Positions 26,509 to 35,961 of a stretch of 64,000 nt of DNA are shown piece by piece. The first letter of the stretch is position 1. Each line of letters begins with the position of its first letter. This DNA is from Oscillospiraceae bacterium (GTDB taxonomy: Bacteria; Bacillota; Clostridia; Oscillospirales; Oscillospiraceae), in contig SVKL01000004.1 of assembly GCA_015068495.1 (NCBI GenBank), positions 56,396-120,395 of the forward strand, written 5' to 3'. The notes beneath the pieces were generated by a model. The model did not search any database, was not told the DNA's origin, and was given only the letters and a program-made list of their open reading frames with translations. The position numbers were made by a program, and so were the translations under genes.

Positions 26509-27981
26509 ATGAAGAAACTTTTTTGGATTTTTCCGATTTGGTTTTTAATAGACAATGTATTGGGTCTAAACGGATACCATTTTTCGGTTTTCGGCGTAGG
26601 TATCCGAATCATTCTGTTTGCCCTTACTACAGTCTCTATGTGCCTTCACTGCCTTTTTGTTATAAGGGCCGAAAATATCTGCATCGGCAAACGCAAGCCG
26701 GATTGTCGGCATCTTTTGGACCATTGCAGACCACTGGACGGTTTCGTTCTCGGTTTTCTTGTCTTGAATTTTGTTTGGGCCACTGTTGTGCCTTTGGTAA
26801 AAGGCGGCAGTCTTTCCTATGCCATAAACGATTTCAAAACCCTCTTGGTTTTGGTTTTATATTTTCCTTGCGTTTTTTTAATCCGTACCGGTCGACTGAC
26901 CTTCCACGCAATTCGTCGCCTGCTGTTCCCTCTTTTGCTTCTGTTGGCAGCGTGGCATAGCGTTATGTACATCGGCGAAATTCACGCTCCCGGTTTCTAT
27001 GCGGGATATTATGACCTGATTGATATCATTTCCTTTGGCACCGCGGTGCGTACCGATGTTGTTATGGGCTATGGAATCACGCGGATCATTCAGGTGACCT
27101 CTGTTCTGCTGATCCCTGCATTTTTATTGGTTCTGGACAAAGCCATCACCCATGGCAAACCCGTTATTATTGCCCCGATGGCGCTGGTCTTTTTTGCCAT
27201 TCTGATTACCTACACCAAATCCATTTGGTTTGGCATTCTAGCCGGTGTTCTTTTGGCAATGGCAGGTATTTTTATCTTTGCAAAAGATGCGCTTATGCGG
27301 AAACGTACCGCTGCGTTTGGTTTGGTTCTTGTTGTTCTGTTCTGCATCTTCAATTACGGTTTTCTGGACAACACGATTGTAACCAGAGCGCGAAACAGCT
27401 CCCGTCCCGATATCTTATCCTCCATTGAATCGCAAATCGGCGATCTGCAGCAGCAGCTCAGCCAAAAGGAAACCGAAGAGGCTACCGATCCCTCCGGCTC
27501 CCACGAAAACCAAAAAGACAAAGAATCTCTGGAAGATTTGCTGGAGAAGCTGGAAACGCAACGCCAAGATGCTGCCGGCACTGCTGCCGCCAACGCTGAG
27601 CGGGCACTCCAGAACACGGCCCTGCAGAACAAGTGGTCCCAAAGCAAGCTGTTTGGTTTCGGCTACGGCGCATATGTAGAAGATTGTGTCCGCAACCAGC
27701 AGGTTCCTTATATGTATGAAAGTCTTATCCCGGCAATGCTTATGAAACTGGGCCTTGCAGGAATGTTGGTCTGGGGCATTTTTGTAATCGCCTTGGTTGT
27801 ATTTGCCATAAAGGCTATGTGGAAAACACCGGTTAAATTCTGGTGCTGGATTGGCACCGCCCTTGCATACGCAATGGCAGTACAAACCAATCCCTTCCTG
27901 TTCACCTTTGCCGGCATTTCTCTGATGCTGTATCTGCTTTTGTTTATTGAGGACCAACGGGAGGAAACAGAAAGCAAATGA
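26509..27981 (+). CDS. O-antigen ligase/Wzy-like polysaccharide polymerase with a coiled-coil loop
   Basis: A 490-residue polytopic protein with about ten hydrophobic helices, a likely Wzy polymerase for this cluster. The usual large loop between late helices is replaced or extended by a charged stretch at residues about 300-380, rich in Gln, Glu, Lys and Asp (SIESQIGDLQQQLSQKETEE, then ESLEDLLEKLETQRQDAAG), predicted to form coiled coils. After this come KLFGFGYGAYV and a C-terminal helix pair. The gene has an AT-richer start and a 92-base gap before it, the largest break in the cluster; the start uses GGTGGTG. It overlaps the next gene by 4 bases. Confidence 0.75.
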   Translation: MKKLFWIFPIWFLIDNVLGLNGYHFSVFGVGIRIILFALTTVSMCLHCLFVIRAENICIGKRKPDCRHLLDHCRPLDGFVLGFLVLNFVWATVVPLVKGGSLSYAINDFKTLLVLVLYFPCVFLIRTGRLTFHAIRRLLFPLLLLLAAWHSVMYIGEIHAPGFYAGYYDLIDIISFGTAVRTDVVMGYGITRIIQVTSVLLIPAFLLVLDKAITHGKPVIIAPMALVFFAILITYTKSIWFGILAGVLLAMAGIFIFAKDALMRKRTAAFGLVLVVLFCIFNYGFLDNTIVTRARNSSRPDILSSIESQIGDLQQQLSQKETEEATDPSGSHENQKDKESLEDLLEKLETQRQDAAGTAAANAERALQNTALQNKWSQSKLFGFGYGAYVEDCVRNQQVPYMYESLIPAMLMKLGLAGMLVWGIFVIALVVFAIKAMWKTPVKFWCWIGTALAYAMAVQTNPFLFTFAGISLMLYLLLFIEDQREETESK

Positions 27982-28904
27982 ACGTAATTCTGATGTCCAC
28001 CTATAACGGTAGCCGATACCTTTCCCAACAGCTGGAAAGTGTTTTGCAGCAAACCGTTGGGGATTTTACACTGTTGATTCGAGATGACGGCTCCAAAGAC
28101 GATACCCTGCAGCTTCTGCAGCAATGTCAGGATCCTCGGGTGAGGGTTTTTGCCGGGGAAAATTTGGGTCCGTCCGGCAGCTTCTTCGCTCTTTTGGAGG
28201 AGGCTCGCAAGCTCGATGCTGATCAGGTGTTCTTCTGCGATCAGGACGATATTTGGATGCCTCAAAAAATAGAGCTTTTATTGGCAGAGCTGGCAAAATG
28301 TCCTTCCGGTCCTGCTTTGGTATTTTCCGATTTTTCCATGATTGACGGCGAAGGAAATATCACCGGCGACTCCTACGCCAATATGGCGCAGCTGCGGATT
28401 CCCCGGGACGGAAATTTCTTTCCCAAGCTTTTGGCGCAGCCTTATATATTCGGATGCGCCAGCGTGCTGAACAAGGCGCTTTTGGACTTGATTGCCAATC
28501 CTCCGGAGGGCATTGAGATGTATGACTGCTGGATTGCGCTGGTTGCATCTGTCTTTGGCACGGTGCGCTATCTATCCACGCCTACCATCTATCACCGTTT
28601 CCATACCAATAATGCCACCGGCAAAGCCGGTATGAACACCCTCTCCTCCCGAATCCGCAGGGTGACCGGACAACTCAAGCAGCAATCTGCCAATACCGCC
28701 CTGCGGCTGCATCAGGCGCAGCTACTGCTTGACCGCTACGGCAGCGCACTGCCTGCGCAGTATCACACACAACTGGCTGAACTGGCAAAAGCCGGCAAAA
28801 CTGCTGGTTTTTCCGCTGTCAAAACCCTTAGAAAATACGCTGTTGCAAGAGGCGGCCGTTTGCAAAACGGTTTCTTCTATCTGACCGCTTTTATAAGGAG
28901 ATAA
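27978..28904 (+). CDS. Glycosyltransferase family 2 (rhamnosyltransferase-like)
   Basis: A 308-residue GT-A enzyme. It opens MNVILMSTYNGSRYLSQQLESVLQQTVGDFTLLIRDDGSKDDT, the standard GT2 nucleotide-binding start, then has FFCDQDDIWMPQKIELL carrying the DxD-type metal motif. This start and the QDDIW form are common in rhamnosyl- and related transferases, which fits the rhamnose genes downstream. The start codon overlaps the polymerase stop (ATGA). The C-terminal about 70 residues are basic and may contact the membrane. Acceptor unknown. Confidence 0.9.
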   Translation: MNVILMSTYNGSRYLSQQLESVLQQTVGDFTLLIRDDGSKDDTLQLLQQCQDPRVRVFAGENLGPSGSFFALLEEARKLDADQVFFCDQDDIWMPQKIELLLAELAKCPSGPALVFSDFSMIDGEGNITGDSYANMAQLRIPRDGNFFPKLLAQPYIFGCASVLNKALLDLIANPPEGIEMYDCWIALVASVFGTVRYLSTPTIYHRFHTNNATGKAGMNTLSSRIRRVTGQLKQQSANTALRLHQAQLLLDRYGSALPAQYHTQLAELAKAGKTAGFSAVKTLRKYAVARGGRLQNGFFYLTAFIRR

Positions 28905-28908
28905 TATT

Positions 28909-30039
28909 TTGGATACAAATGTAATTGCATTGTATTTCCCTCAATTCCACAGAACCACGGAAAATGACGCTTGGTGGGGCGAGGGTTTTACAGATTGGAC
29001 CAATGTAAAACTGGGCACACCCCAATATGAAGGACATCGCCAGCCGAGAGTCCCCTTGAACGACAATTACTACGACCTGACCGATTTGGATACCATCCGT
29101 TGGCAGGCGGAGCTTGCCAAGCAATACGGCATCGGCGGCTGGGCGATCTATCACTACTGGTTTGATGACCACGTACAGATTTTGGAGAAGCCCAAGGAAA
29201 TGATCCTTGCCCACAAGGAAATCGACATTCCTTTCTGTTTGACGTGGGCAAACGAAACTTGGGCTCGCCGCTGGGAGGGTAACGACAAGGAGGTTCTTCT
29301 CCTGCAGACCCACACCCCCACCAAGGAAAAGTGGAAAACCCACTTCGAGTATCTACTGCCCTATTTCCAAGACAGCCGTGCCATCCGCATTGACGGCAAG
29401 ATTCTGTTTCAGATTTACCGCCCGCACTTGATTGATAAGGTGGGCGATATGCTCCGTTACTGGCGGGAGCTTGCCCGGGAGGCAGGCATCGGCGAACTGT
29501 ATTTTATGGCCATTAAGTCTTTTGACTTCCCCAATAATGCAATTCTCGACGAATTTGACGGTGTTTTGCTGTTCCAGCCTCACGCAGCCACCAACTCCAA
29601 AAAGGGCAAGGGTCTGCAAATTTATGCAGAGAACATCCTGCGCCATTTGCCGGAAAAGTGGGTGGAAAAGCTGCGTACACTGCGGACCAAAAACCGCACC
29701 AGCTGCAAGATTTACCAGTATCAAAAAATCTGGAACATCATTCACACAGATACATTCCGTTACAAAGACAAAGACGTTTTCAATATGGGCTTTATGGGTT
29801 GGGATAACACCGCCCGTTACCGTAACAAAGCCACAATCTACGACGGCTGCACACCGGAAATTTTTGAAGAGAACTTCCGGAAGCTCTACAAAAAAGCATC
29901 CCAAAACAGCGAAAACAAGCGTTTTGTGTTTATCAACGCTTGGAATGAATGGGCCGAGGGCACTTATCTGGAGCCTGATACCGACCACGGGTATGGGTAT
30001 CTGGAGGCCATTCAACGGATAACATCAGAAAGAAGGTAA
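28909..30039 (+). CDS. WbsX-like glycosyltransferase / GH99-like domain protein
   Basis: A 376-residue protein of the WbsX family (glycoside hydrolase 99-like fold) often found in O-antigen and capsule clusters. Hallmarks are VIALYFPQFHRTTENDAWWGEGFTDWTNV at the N-terminus, GIGGWAIYHYWFD, FCLTWANETWARRW and INAWNEWAEGTYLEPD near the C-terminus. Translation must begin at TTG (28909): AAGGAG lies 8 bases upstream, and the protein then starts at the conserved block. Family members are often called glycosyltransferases, but the reaction is not firmly shown. Confidence 0.9.
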   Translation: MDTNVIALYFPQFHRTTENDAWWGEGFTDWTNVKLGTPQYEGHRQPRVPLNDNYYDLTDLDTIRWQAELAKQYGIGGWAIYHYWFDDHVQILEKPKEMILAHKEIDIPFCLTWANETWARRWEGNDKEVLLLQTHTPTKEKWKTHFEYLLPYFQDSRAIRIDGKILFQIYRPHLIDKVGDMLRYWRELAREAGIGELYFMAIKSFDFPNNAILDEFDGVLLFQPHAATNSKKGKGLQIYAENILRHLPEKWVEKLRTLRTKNRTSCKIYQYQKIWNIIHTDTFRYKDKDVFNMGFMGWDNTARYRNKATIYDGCTPEIFEENFRKLYKKASQNSENKRFVFINAWNEWAEGTYLEPDTDHGYGYLEAIQRITSERR

Positions 30040-30045
30040 TGCACT

Positions 30046-30939
30046 ATGAAAGGTATCATTCTGGCCGGCGGCTCCGGCACCCGTCTGTATCCCCTGACGA
30101 AGGTTACTTCCAAGCAGCTTCTTCCTATTTATGATAAGCCTATGATTTACTACCCTATGTCTGTGCTGATGAGCGCCGGCATTCGGGAGATTTTGATTAT
30201 TTCCACCCCCCAGGACCTGCCCCGTTTTAAGGATCTGCTGGGTGACGGTCATCAGTTCGGCCTTAGCCTGAGCTATGTGGAGCAGCCCAGCCCCGACGGT
30301 CTGGCGCAGGCCTTTATTTTGGGCGCAGAATTTATCGGCAACGACACTGTGGCAATGGTGCTGGGTGACAACATCTTCGCCGGTCACGGTTTGAAGCACC
30401 GCCTGCGCGCCGCTGTGGAAAACGCAGAAACCGGCAAGGGCGCTACCGTCTTCGGCTACTATGTAGACGACCCCGAGCGCTTCGGCATTGTGGAATTTGA
30501 CAAGGACGGCAAGGCTGTTTCCATTGAAGAAAAGCCTGCAAAGCCCAAGAGCAACTACTGCGTCACGGGTCTGTACTTCTATGACAACCGCGTGGTGGAG
30601 TACGCCAAGAATCTGAAGCCCTCTGCCCGTGGCGAGCTGGAAATCACCGACCTGAACCGGATCTATCTGGAGCAGGGCGAACTGAACGTGGAGCTGCTGG
30701 GTCAAGGCTTTACTTGGCTGGACACCGGCACCCACGAGAGCTTGGTGGAAGCCACCAATTTCGTGATGACTATGGAAAAGCATCAGCACCGCAAGCTGGC
30801 TTGCCTTGAGGATATCGCCTATATGAACGGCTGGATCACCAGAGAAGACGTGCTGGAAACCTATGAAGTTATGAAGAAAAATCAATACGGCCAGTATCTG
30901 AAGGATGTGCTGGACGGCAAATACATTGATAAGAAATAA
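30046..30939 (+). CDS. rfbA: Glucose-1-phosphate thymidylyltransferase RfbA/RmlA
   Basis: RmlA (297 residues) makes dTDP-glucose from dTTP and glucose-1-phosphate, the first step toward dTDP-L-rhamnose and toward the 3-amino-sugar encoded later in the cluster. It begins [18 protein letters not shown] (nucleotide-binding signature) and has [28 protein letters not shown], and [20 protein letters not shown]. Length is normal. It is 6 bases downstream of the WbsX-like gene and 16 bases before rfbB. Confidence 0.97.
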   Translation: MKGIILAGGSGTRLYPLTKVTSKQLLPIYDKPMIYYPMSVLMSAGIREILIISTPQDLPRFKDLLGDGHQFGLSLSYVEQPSPDGLAQAFILGAEFIGNDTVAMVLGDNIFAGHGLKHRLRAAVENAETGKGATVFGYYVDDPERFGIVEFDKDGKAVSIEEKPAKPKSNYCVTGLYFYDNRVVEYAKNLKPSARGELEITDLNRIYLEQGELNVELLGQGFTWLDTGTHESLVEATNFVMTMEKHQHRKLACLEDIAYMNGWITREDVLETYEVMKKNQYGQYLKDVLDGKYIDKK

Positions 30940-30955
30940 AAAGAGGAGAAACGTT

Positions 30956-31975
30956 ATGACTATTATCGTAACCGGTGGCGCCGGCTTTATCGGCTCTAAC
31001 TTCGTATTCCATATGCTGGGCAAGTACCCCGACTACCGCATCATTTGCTTGGACAAGCTGACCTATGCCGGCAACCTGTCCACCTTGGCTCCCGTGATGG
31101 ATAACCCCAACTTCCGCTTTGTGAAGCTGGACATCTGCGACCGGGAGGGCGTTTACAAGCTGTTCGAGGAAGAGAAGCCCGATGTGGTGGTAAACTTCGC
31201 CGCTGAAAGCCACGTGGACCGCTCCATTGAGAACCCCGAAATCTTCCTGCAGACCAACATTCTGGGCACACAGGTGCTGATGGACGCCTGCCGGAAGTAT
31301 GGTATCACCCGTTATCATCAGGTTTCCACCGACGAGGTGTACGGTGACCTGCCTTTGGACCGTCCCGACCTGTTCTTCACAGAGGACACCCCCATTCACA
31401 CCTCCTCCCCCTACTCTTCCTCCAAGGCAGGCGCTGACCTGCTGGTTATGGCGTATCACCGCACCTACGGTCTGCCTGTAACCATCAGCCGCTGCTCCAA
31501 CAACTACGGCCCCTATCACTTCCCCGAGAAGCTGATTCCGCTGATGATTGCCAACGCTTTGGCTGACAAGCCCCTGCCCGTTTACGGCGAGGGTCTGAAC
31601 GTCCGGGACTGGCTGTATGTTGAGGACCACTGCAAGGCCATCGACCTGATTATCCACAAAGGCCGCGTAGGCGAAGTGTATAATGTTGGCGGCCACAACG
31701 AAAAGCAGAATATCGAAATCGTAAAGATTATCTGCAAGGAATTGGGCAAGCCCGAGAGTCTGATTACCCACGTGGGCGACCGGAAGGGCCACGATATGCG
31801 CTACGCTATCGACCCCACCAAGATTCACAATGAGCTGGGTTGGCTGCCGGAGACCAAGTTCGAAGACGGCATCAAGAAGACCATCCAGTGGTATCTGGAC
31901 AACAAGGAGTGGTGGCAGACCATCATCTCCGGCGAGTATCAGAACTACTACGAGAAGATGTACTCTAACCGGTAA
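30956..31975 (+). CDS. rfbB: dTDP-glucose 4,6-dehydratase RfbB/RmlB
   Basis: RmlB (339 residues) converts dTDP-glucose to dTDP-4-keto-6-deoxyglucose, the branch point for rhamnose and for FdtA. The SDR fold shows TGGAGFIGSNFVFHML at the N-terminus, NFAAESHVDRSIENP, STDEVYGDLPLD (the catalytic Asp-Glu pair) and YSSSKAGADLLVMAYHRTYG (YxxxK). The ATG at 30956 with AAGAGGAG ahead of it is chosen over a longer frame reading back into rfbA. Confidence 0.97.
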   Translation: MTIIVTGGAGFIGSNFVFHMLGKYPDYRIICLDKLTYAGNLSTLAPVMDNPNFRFVKLDICDREGVYKLFEEEKPDVVVNFAAESHVDRSIENPEIFLQTNILGTQVLMDACRKYGITRYHQVSTDEVYGDLPLDRPDLFFTEDTPIHTSSPYSSSKAGADLLVMAYHRTYGLPVTISRCSNNYGPYHFPEKLIPLMIANALADKPLPVYGEGLNVRDWLYVEDHCKAIDLIIHKGRVGEVYNVGGHNEKQNIEIVKIICKELGKPESLITHVGDRKGHDMRYAIDPTKIHNELGWLPETKFEDGIKKTIQWYLDNKEWWQTIISGEYQNYYEKMYSNR

Positions 31976-33028
31976 ATGCTACCCTTTTCATTGAAAATGG
32001 AAAGAGAAAAAGGTCTTGATTTTGCGCGGGCATTTGCCGCAATTGGAATCGTTGTATTTCACTTTTACTGCCACAGCAGCAGCGCGCATAAGCTCTTTTT
32101 GCTTCACGCAAACGGCGGTTGGGGCACTGCAATTAATTATTTGTTTTTTGCCCTTTCCGGGTATCTTCTCCACAAAAAATACGGCAAACAGGAGCGTTTT
32201 TGCCTAACCACCTTCTATTACAAGCGTTGGAAGGCCACTATGCCGGCTTATATAGCTGTTTTCCTCTTTGCCTATTTCCAAAACGTGGCCTCGGCCGGTA
32301 CGCTGTTCTATCTGAATATTCCCAAATGGCGGCTGCTGCTTTCCTTTATCGGAATGGACGGCTACGTTTCTTGGGTAACACCCACTTATTTTATCACCGG
32401 AGAATGGTTCCTTGGCGCTATTTTAGTGGCCTATGCCACCTATCCCCTTTTGCGATATTTGGCAAACCACCGGTGGTTGCGGTTTTTCGGTTTGGCTGTT
32501 TTGCTCGCCTTTTATGGAATTTTTCTAAAGGTAAGCTTCTTTGGCCTTCCTACTGACACCACCCCCGCTGCCTGCCTGCTTTCCTTCTTTTTGGGTATGC
32601 TGGGCGCAGAACAACAAGATTTCTTAAAAAAGAAATTTGTTGTGGCAATTTCTGCCGTTCTTTGCGTGGTGTGTTTTGCTGTTCCCTTTCCTGCTAACCC
32701 AACCACGCCCCTGCTTTTGGGCGGCTGCGGGAGTTTAATCGTATTGAACTCCCTTGGCAATTTGCTTTGCCGAAACAAATGGATTGATCGGGCAACCCGA
32801 GAAATCAGCGGACTTACTTACCCGATATTTTTGATCCATCATCGCATTATTCTTTCCATTCTGGATGGCTTTGACACAGTCAGCACGCTGCATTCACTGG
32901 GTGTTCTGCTGCTGGCGCTTATGGTCTGCCTTGTGTTTGCAAAAACATTGGATGTTCTGATGAAATCCTTTTTCAAAAGCAGCATCTACTTAAAATTTGA
33001 ACGCCTTTTTCAAGGCGAAAAGGAATGA
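31976..33028 (+). CDS. Acyltransferase family 3 (membrane O-acyltransferase), first copy
   Basis: A 350-residue protein with about ten hydrophobic helices of the AT3 family, which moves acetyl or other acyl groups onto surface polysaccharides. The N-terminal signature is EKGLDFARAFAAIGIVVFHFYCHSS, with the catalytic His in VVFHFY, then FFALSGYLLHKKYGKQE. The ATG at 31976 directly abuts the rfbB stop and has no clear Shine-Dalgarno sequence, so it probably relies on translational coupling; a second ATG at 31997 is also possible. Base composition is slightly AT-richer than its rfb neighbours. Confidence 0.88.
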   Translation: MLPFSLKMEREKGLDFARAFAAIGIVVFHFYCHSSSAHKLFLLHANGGWGTAINYLFFALSGYLLHKKYGKQERFCLTTFYYKRWKATMPAYIAVFLFAYFQNVASAGTLFYLNIPKWRLLLSFIGMDGYVSWVTPTYFITGEWFLGAILVAYATYPLLRYLANHRWLRFFGLAVLLAFYGIFLKVSFFGLPTDTTPAACLLSFFLGMLGAEQQDFLKKKFVVAISAVLCVVCFAVPFPANPTTPLLLGGCGSLIVLNSLGNLLCRNKWIDRATREISGLTYPIFLIHHRIILSILDGFDTVSTLHSLGVLLLALMVCLVFAKTLDVLMKSFFKSSIYLKFERLFQGEKE

Positions 33029-33033
33029 ACCTT

Positions 33034-33948
33034 ATGAAAGTATTTGTCACCGGCGTTGCCGGTCAGCTGGGCCACGATGTGGTCAACGAGGTCTGCCGCC
33101 GCGGTTACACTGCCGTAGGCAGCGATATTGCAGCCGAATATGCAGGTGTGCAGGACGGCTCTGCAGTCACCCAATGCGAATATGTGGCTTTGGACATTAC
33201 CGACAAAGCAGCCGTTTCTAAAGTTTTGACAGAAATCGCCCCCGACGTGGTGGTTCATTGCGCCGCTTGGACAGCAGTGGACTTGGCAGAGGACGAGGAC
33301 AAGCAGGAAAAAGTTCGCGCCATCAACGCCGGCGGCACCCAAAACATTGCCGATGCCTGCAAAGCGCTTTCCTGCAAGATGGTTTACATCTCCACCGACT
33401 ATGTGTTTGACGGTCAGGGGCAAACGCCTTGGCAGCCGGACTGCAAGGACTACAAGCCCTTAAACGTCTACGGTCAAACCAAGCTGGAGGGTGAGCTGGC
33501 AGTTGCGGACACGTTGGACAAATACTTTATTGTGCGAATTGCGTGGGTATTTGGTCTTAACGGCAACAATTTTATCAAGACAATGCTGAACATCGGCAAA
33601 AAGTATCCGGAGCTGCGGGTTGTCTGCGACCAAATCGGCACACCCACCTATACTTTGGATTTATCCCGCCTGCTGGTGGATATGATTGAAACCGACAAGT
33701 ACGGCTACTACCACGCCACCAACGAGGGCGGCTACATCTCTTGGTATGACTTTGCCTGTGAGATTTTCCGTCAGGCAGGCTATGACACCAAGGTAACCCC
33801 GGTCACCACCGTGGAGTATGGGCTGAGCAAAGCTGCCCGTCCTTTTAACAGCCGGCTGGACAAGTCCAAGCTGATTGACGCCGGCTTTACCCCCCTGCCC
33901 ACTTGGCAGGACGCTTTAACTCGCTATCTGAAGGAGATCAGTGAATAA
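33034..33948 (+). CDS. rfbD: dTDP-4-dehydrorhamnose reductase RfbD/RmlD
   Basis: RmlD (about 304 residues) completes dTDP-L-rhamnose synthesis using NAD(P)H. It has MKVFVTGVAGQLGHDVVNEV, VVHCAAWTAVDLAEDE, STDYVFDGQGQTPW, NVYGQTKLEGE (catalytic Tyr/Lys) and FNSRLDKSKL near the end. The ATG at 33034 is preferred over 33025 because AAGGA is 9 bases from it and only touches the earlier codon. The gene overlaps or closely follows the acyltransferase and is itself overlapped by one base with rfbC. Confidence 0.96.
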   Translation: MKVFVTGVAGQLGHDVVNEVCRRGYTAVGSDIAAEYAGVQDGSAVTQCEYVALDITDKAAVSKVLTEIAPDVVVHCAAWTAVDLAEDEDKQEKVRAINAGGTQNIADACKALSCKMVYISTDYVFDGQGQTPWQPDCKDYKPLNVYGQTKLEGELAVADTLDKYFIVRIAWVFGLNGNNFIKTMLNIGKKYPELRVVCDQIGTPTYTLDLSRLLVDMIETDKYGYYHATNEGGYISWYDFACEIFRQAGYDTKVTPVTTVEYGLSKAARPFNSRLDKSKLIDAGFTPLPTWQDALTRYLKEISE

Positions 33949-34556
33949 TGGGACAGATTACAGTAGAAAAAAACGTCGGTGGGATTGAAGGTCTTTGCGT
34001 CATTCAGCCCGCTGTCCACGGCGACAACCGTGGCTATTTTATGGAGACCTACAGCCAGCGTGATATGGCGGAAGCCGGTTTAGATATTCCCTTTGTGCAG
34101 GACAATCAGAGTATGTCTGTCAAGGGTGTGCTGCGAGGACTGCATTTTCAGAAGCAGTACCCCCAGACCAAGCTGGTTCGCGCCATTAAGGGCAGCGTTT
34201 TCGACGTAGCTGTTGACCTGCGTTCCGACTCTGCAACCTACGGCAAGTGGTACGGCGTACTGCTCACCGAGGAAAACAAGAAACAGTTTCTGATTCCCAA
34301 GGGCTTTGCCCACGGATTCTTAGTGCTCACCGATACCGCTGAGTTCTGCTATAAATGTGATGATTTCTATCACGGGGGCGACGAAGGCGGTTTGGCTTGG
34401 AACGACCCTGCCATCGGCATCCAATGGCCGGAATTGGTGGGGCAGTATCAGGGCAGCGCCTGCGCAGAGGGCTATACCCTTTCTGACGGCACCCCCCTGA
34501 TGTTAAGCGAAAAGGACCAGAAATGGCTGGGTCTGAAGGACACCTTCTCTTTTTAA
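33948..34556 (+). CDS. rfbC: dTDP-4-dehydrorhamnose 3,5-epimerase RfbC/RmlC
   Basis: RmlC (202 residues) is the double epimerase that turns dTDP-4-keto-6-deoxyglucose into dTDP-4-keto-L-rhamnose. It shows the cupin hallmarks GDNRGYFMETYSQRDM, FVQDNQSMSVKGVLRGLHFQ with the active His near residue 66, AVDLRSDSATYGKWYG and FLIPKGFAHGFLVL. The start overlaps the last base of rfbD. With rfbA, rfbB and rfbD it completes the four-gene dTDP-rhamnose set; note the order rfbA-rfbB-(acyltransferase)-rfbD-rfbC. Confidence 0.97.
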   Translation: MGQITVEKNVGGIEGLCVIQPAVHGDNRGYFMETYSQRDMAEAGLDIPFVQDNQSMSVKGVLRGLHFQKQYPQTKLVRAIKGSVFDVAVDLRSDSATYGKWYGVLLTEENKKQFLIPKGFAHGFLVLTDTAEFCYKCDDFYHGGDEGGLAWNDPAIGIQWPELVGQYQGSACAEGYTLSDGTPLMLSEKDQKWLGLKDTFSF

Positions 34557-34566
34557 GGAGTGTATT

Positions 34567-35511
34567 ATGGCACAACCTTCCATCTCTGTGCTGGTGCTCA
34601 CCTATCATCCCCAAAAGCAAGCCCTTTTCTCCACCCTGCGGTCCATCGTCCTGCAAAAGGACTGTGACTACGAGGTAATCGTGGCCGATGACGGCTCCGG
34701 TGACTTCTTTGAAGAAGAGATTCGGGCGTTTTTGGACGGTTACGGGTGCAGCTACCAAATTGTTGCACATCGGGAAAACCAAGGCACTGTCAGGAACATC
34801 ATTGACGGACTGGGGCAGGCAAAAGGCAAATATGTCAAGCCCATCTCCCCCGGCGATTATCTCTATGACGACAGCACGCTGCGGGATGCTGTTTCCTTTA
34901 TGGAGCAGCGGAATGCCAAAGCCGCATTTGGCAAAATGGTATTCTACTACTGGGACGGCGGCCTGCAGGTCAAAAATCTGGTGCATCCCTATCTGGATGA
35001 CATTTACCGGACCACCCCCTATCCCTATAAAAAAGCCATCAAGCAGCAGGTGGAATTCAACGATTTTATCAGCGGCGCCTCCGCTGTGTACGAAACCGAA
35101 GCCTTTGCGCAGGCGCTGGAGACCATCTCCCCTGCAGTCCGTTTTGCAGAGGATGCGGTATTTCAGCTGTTTGCGCTGAAGCATATCCCCATTTATGCTA
35201 TGTCCCGTTATGTTGTGTGGTACGAGCACGGCAGCGGTATCTCCACCCAAAAAACCGCCCAAAGCTTTGGCCGTATCGACACGGATTTTTACAATTTCTA
35301 TTACCATATGGCCAAGCTGTTTCCGGAAAGTCCCTATGTACGCCGGGCTTGCGCTCTTTGGGAACTGCGGAAGGCGGGCAAGCGAGGGCTTATCAAAAAA
35401 TTCCGTCCGGATAAGCTGCTCTTTTCTCTGCGGGTTAAGCTGAGAAGAAAAACATTGCATATAACCGATTATAAAGACGATTTTTTCCGCCAATGCCACG
35501 GCGGAAAGTGA
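34567..35511 (+). CDS. Glycosyltransferase family 2
   Basis: A 314-residue GT-A type enzyme. The start, SISVLVLTYHPQKQALFSTLRSIVLQKDCDYEVIVADDGSGDFFE, carries the DDGS metal/nucleotide site. The later YVKPISPGDYLYDDSTL supplies the DxD-like motif. The C-terminal helices (LRVKLRRKTLHITDYKDDFF) are basic. It follows rfbC with AAGGAG and precedes the 3-amino-sugar pair, so it may use one of the dTDP-sugars made here; this is inference from order only. Confidence 0.88.
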   Translation: MAQPSISVLVLTYHPQKQALFSTLRSIVLQKDCDYEVIVADDGSGDFFEEEIRAFLDGYGCSYQIVAHRENQGTVRNIIDGLGQAKGKYVKPISPGDYLYDDSTLRDAVSFMEQRNAKAAFGKMVFYYWDGGLQVKNLVHPYLDDIYRTTPYPYKKAIKQQVEFNDFISGASAVYETEAFAQALETISPAVRFAEDAVFQLFALKHIPIYAMSRYVVWYEHGSGISTQKTAQSFGRIDTDFYNFYYHMAKLFPESPYVRRACALWELRKAGKRGLIKKFRPDKLLFSLRVKLRRKTLHITDYKDDFFRQCHGGK

Positions 35512-35547
35512 AAGGTCAAGAGTGGACACACCACTCAGGGTATACAA

Positions 35548-35961
35548 ATGGAAGTAAAACTGTATGATTTCCCTCCCCACGGCGATGACCGTGGACAACT
35601 GATTGCCATCGAAGCCGGCAAAGACCTGCCCTTTGATGTGAAACGGGTTTACTATATCTACGACACGCTGCCCGGTGTGCGTCGCGGTTTCCACGCCCAT
35701 CGGAATCTGCAGCAGATTCTGATCTGTGTCAGCGGAAGCTGCAAGATTCATTTGGACAACGGCTTTGATACCGCCGAGGTGCTGCTGGACCGGCCGGATC
35801 TGGGACTGTACATCAGCAACGATATGTGGCGGGAAATGTATGATTTTTCGGAAGGCGCGGTGCTTTTGGTGCTGGCCTCCCAGCATTACGACGAGGCGGA
35901 TTATATCCGCAATTACGATGCGTTCATTGAAATGGTACGCGGAAAGGATGAAACAGTATGA
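35548..35961 (+). CDS. dTDP-6-deoxy-hex-4-ulose 3,4-ketoisomerase (FdtA/QdtA-type)
   Basis: A 137-residue cupin of the FdtA/WxcM-like group, which moves the keto group of dTDP-4-keto-6-deoxyglucose from C4 to C3. Key residues are in [14 protein letters not shown], with His49 and His51 in the positions used by FdtA, and [24 protein letters not shown]. Paired by 4-base overlap with a DegT-type aminotransferase, it indicates a dTDP-3-amino-3,6-dideoxyhexose, either Fuc3N or Qui3N. FdtA and QdtA cannot be told apart from these residues alone. Confidence 0.9.
   Translation: MEVKLYDFPPHGDDRGQLIAIEAGKDLPFDVKRVYYIYDTLPGVRRGFHAHRNLQQILICVSGSCKIHLDNGFDTAEVLLDRPDLGLYISNDMWREMYDFSEGAVLLVLASQHYDEADYIRNYDAFIEMVRGKDETV

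Noticed and set aside
30869..31828. A 319-codon frame opposite rfbB
   Set aside because: Antisense shadow of a conserved gene, with no promoter or ribosome binding site.
34327..35886. A 519-codon minus-strand open frame across rfbC, a glycosyltransferase and the isomerase gene
   Set aside because: It crosses three well-supported plus-strand genes and shows no recognisable protein pattern.
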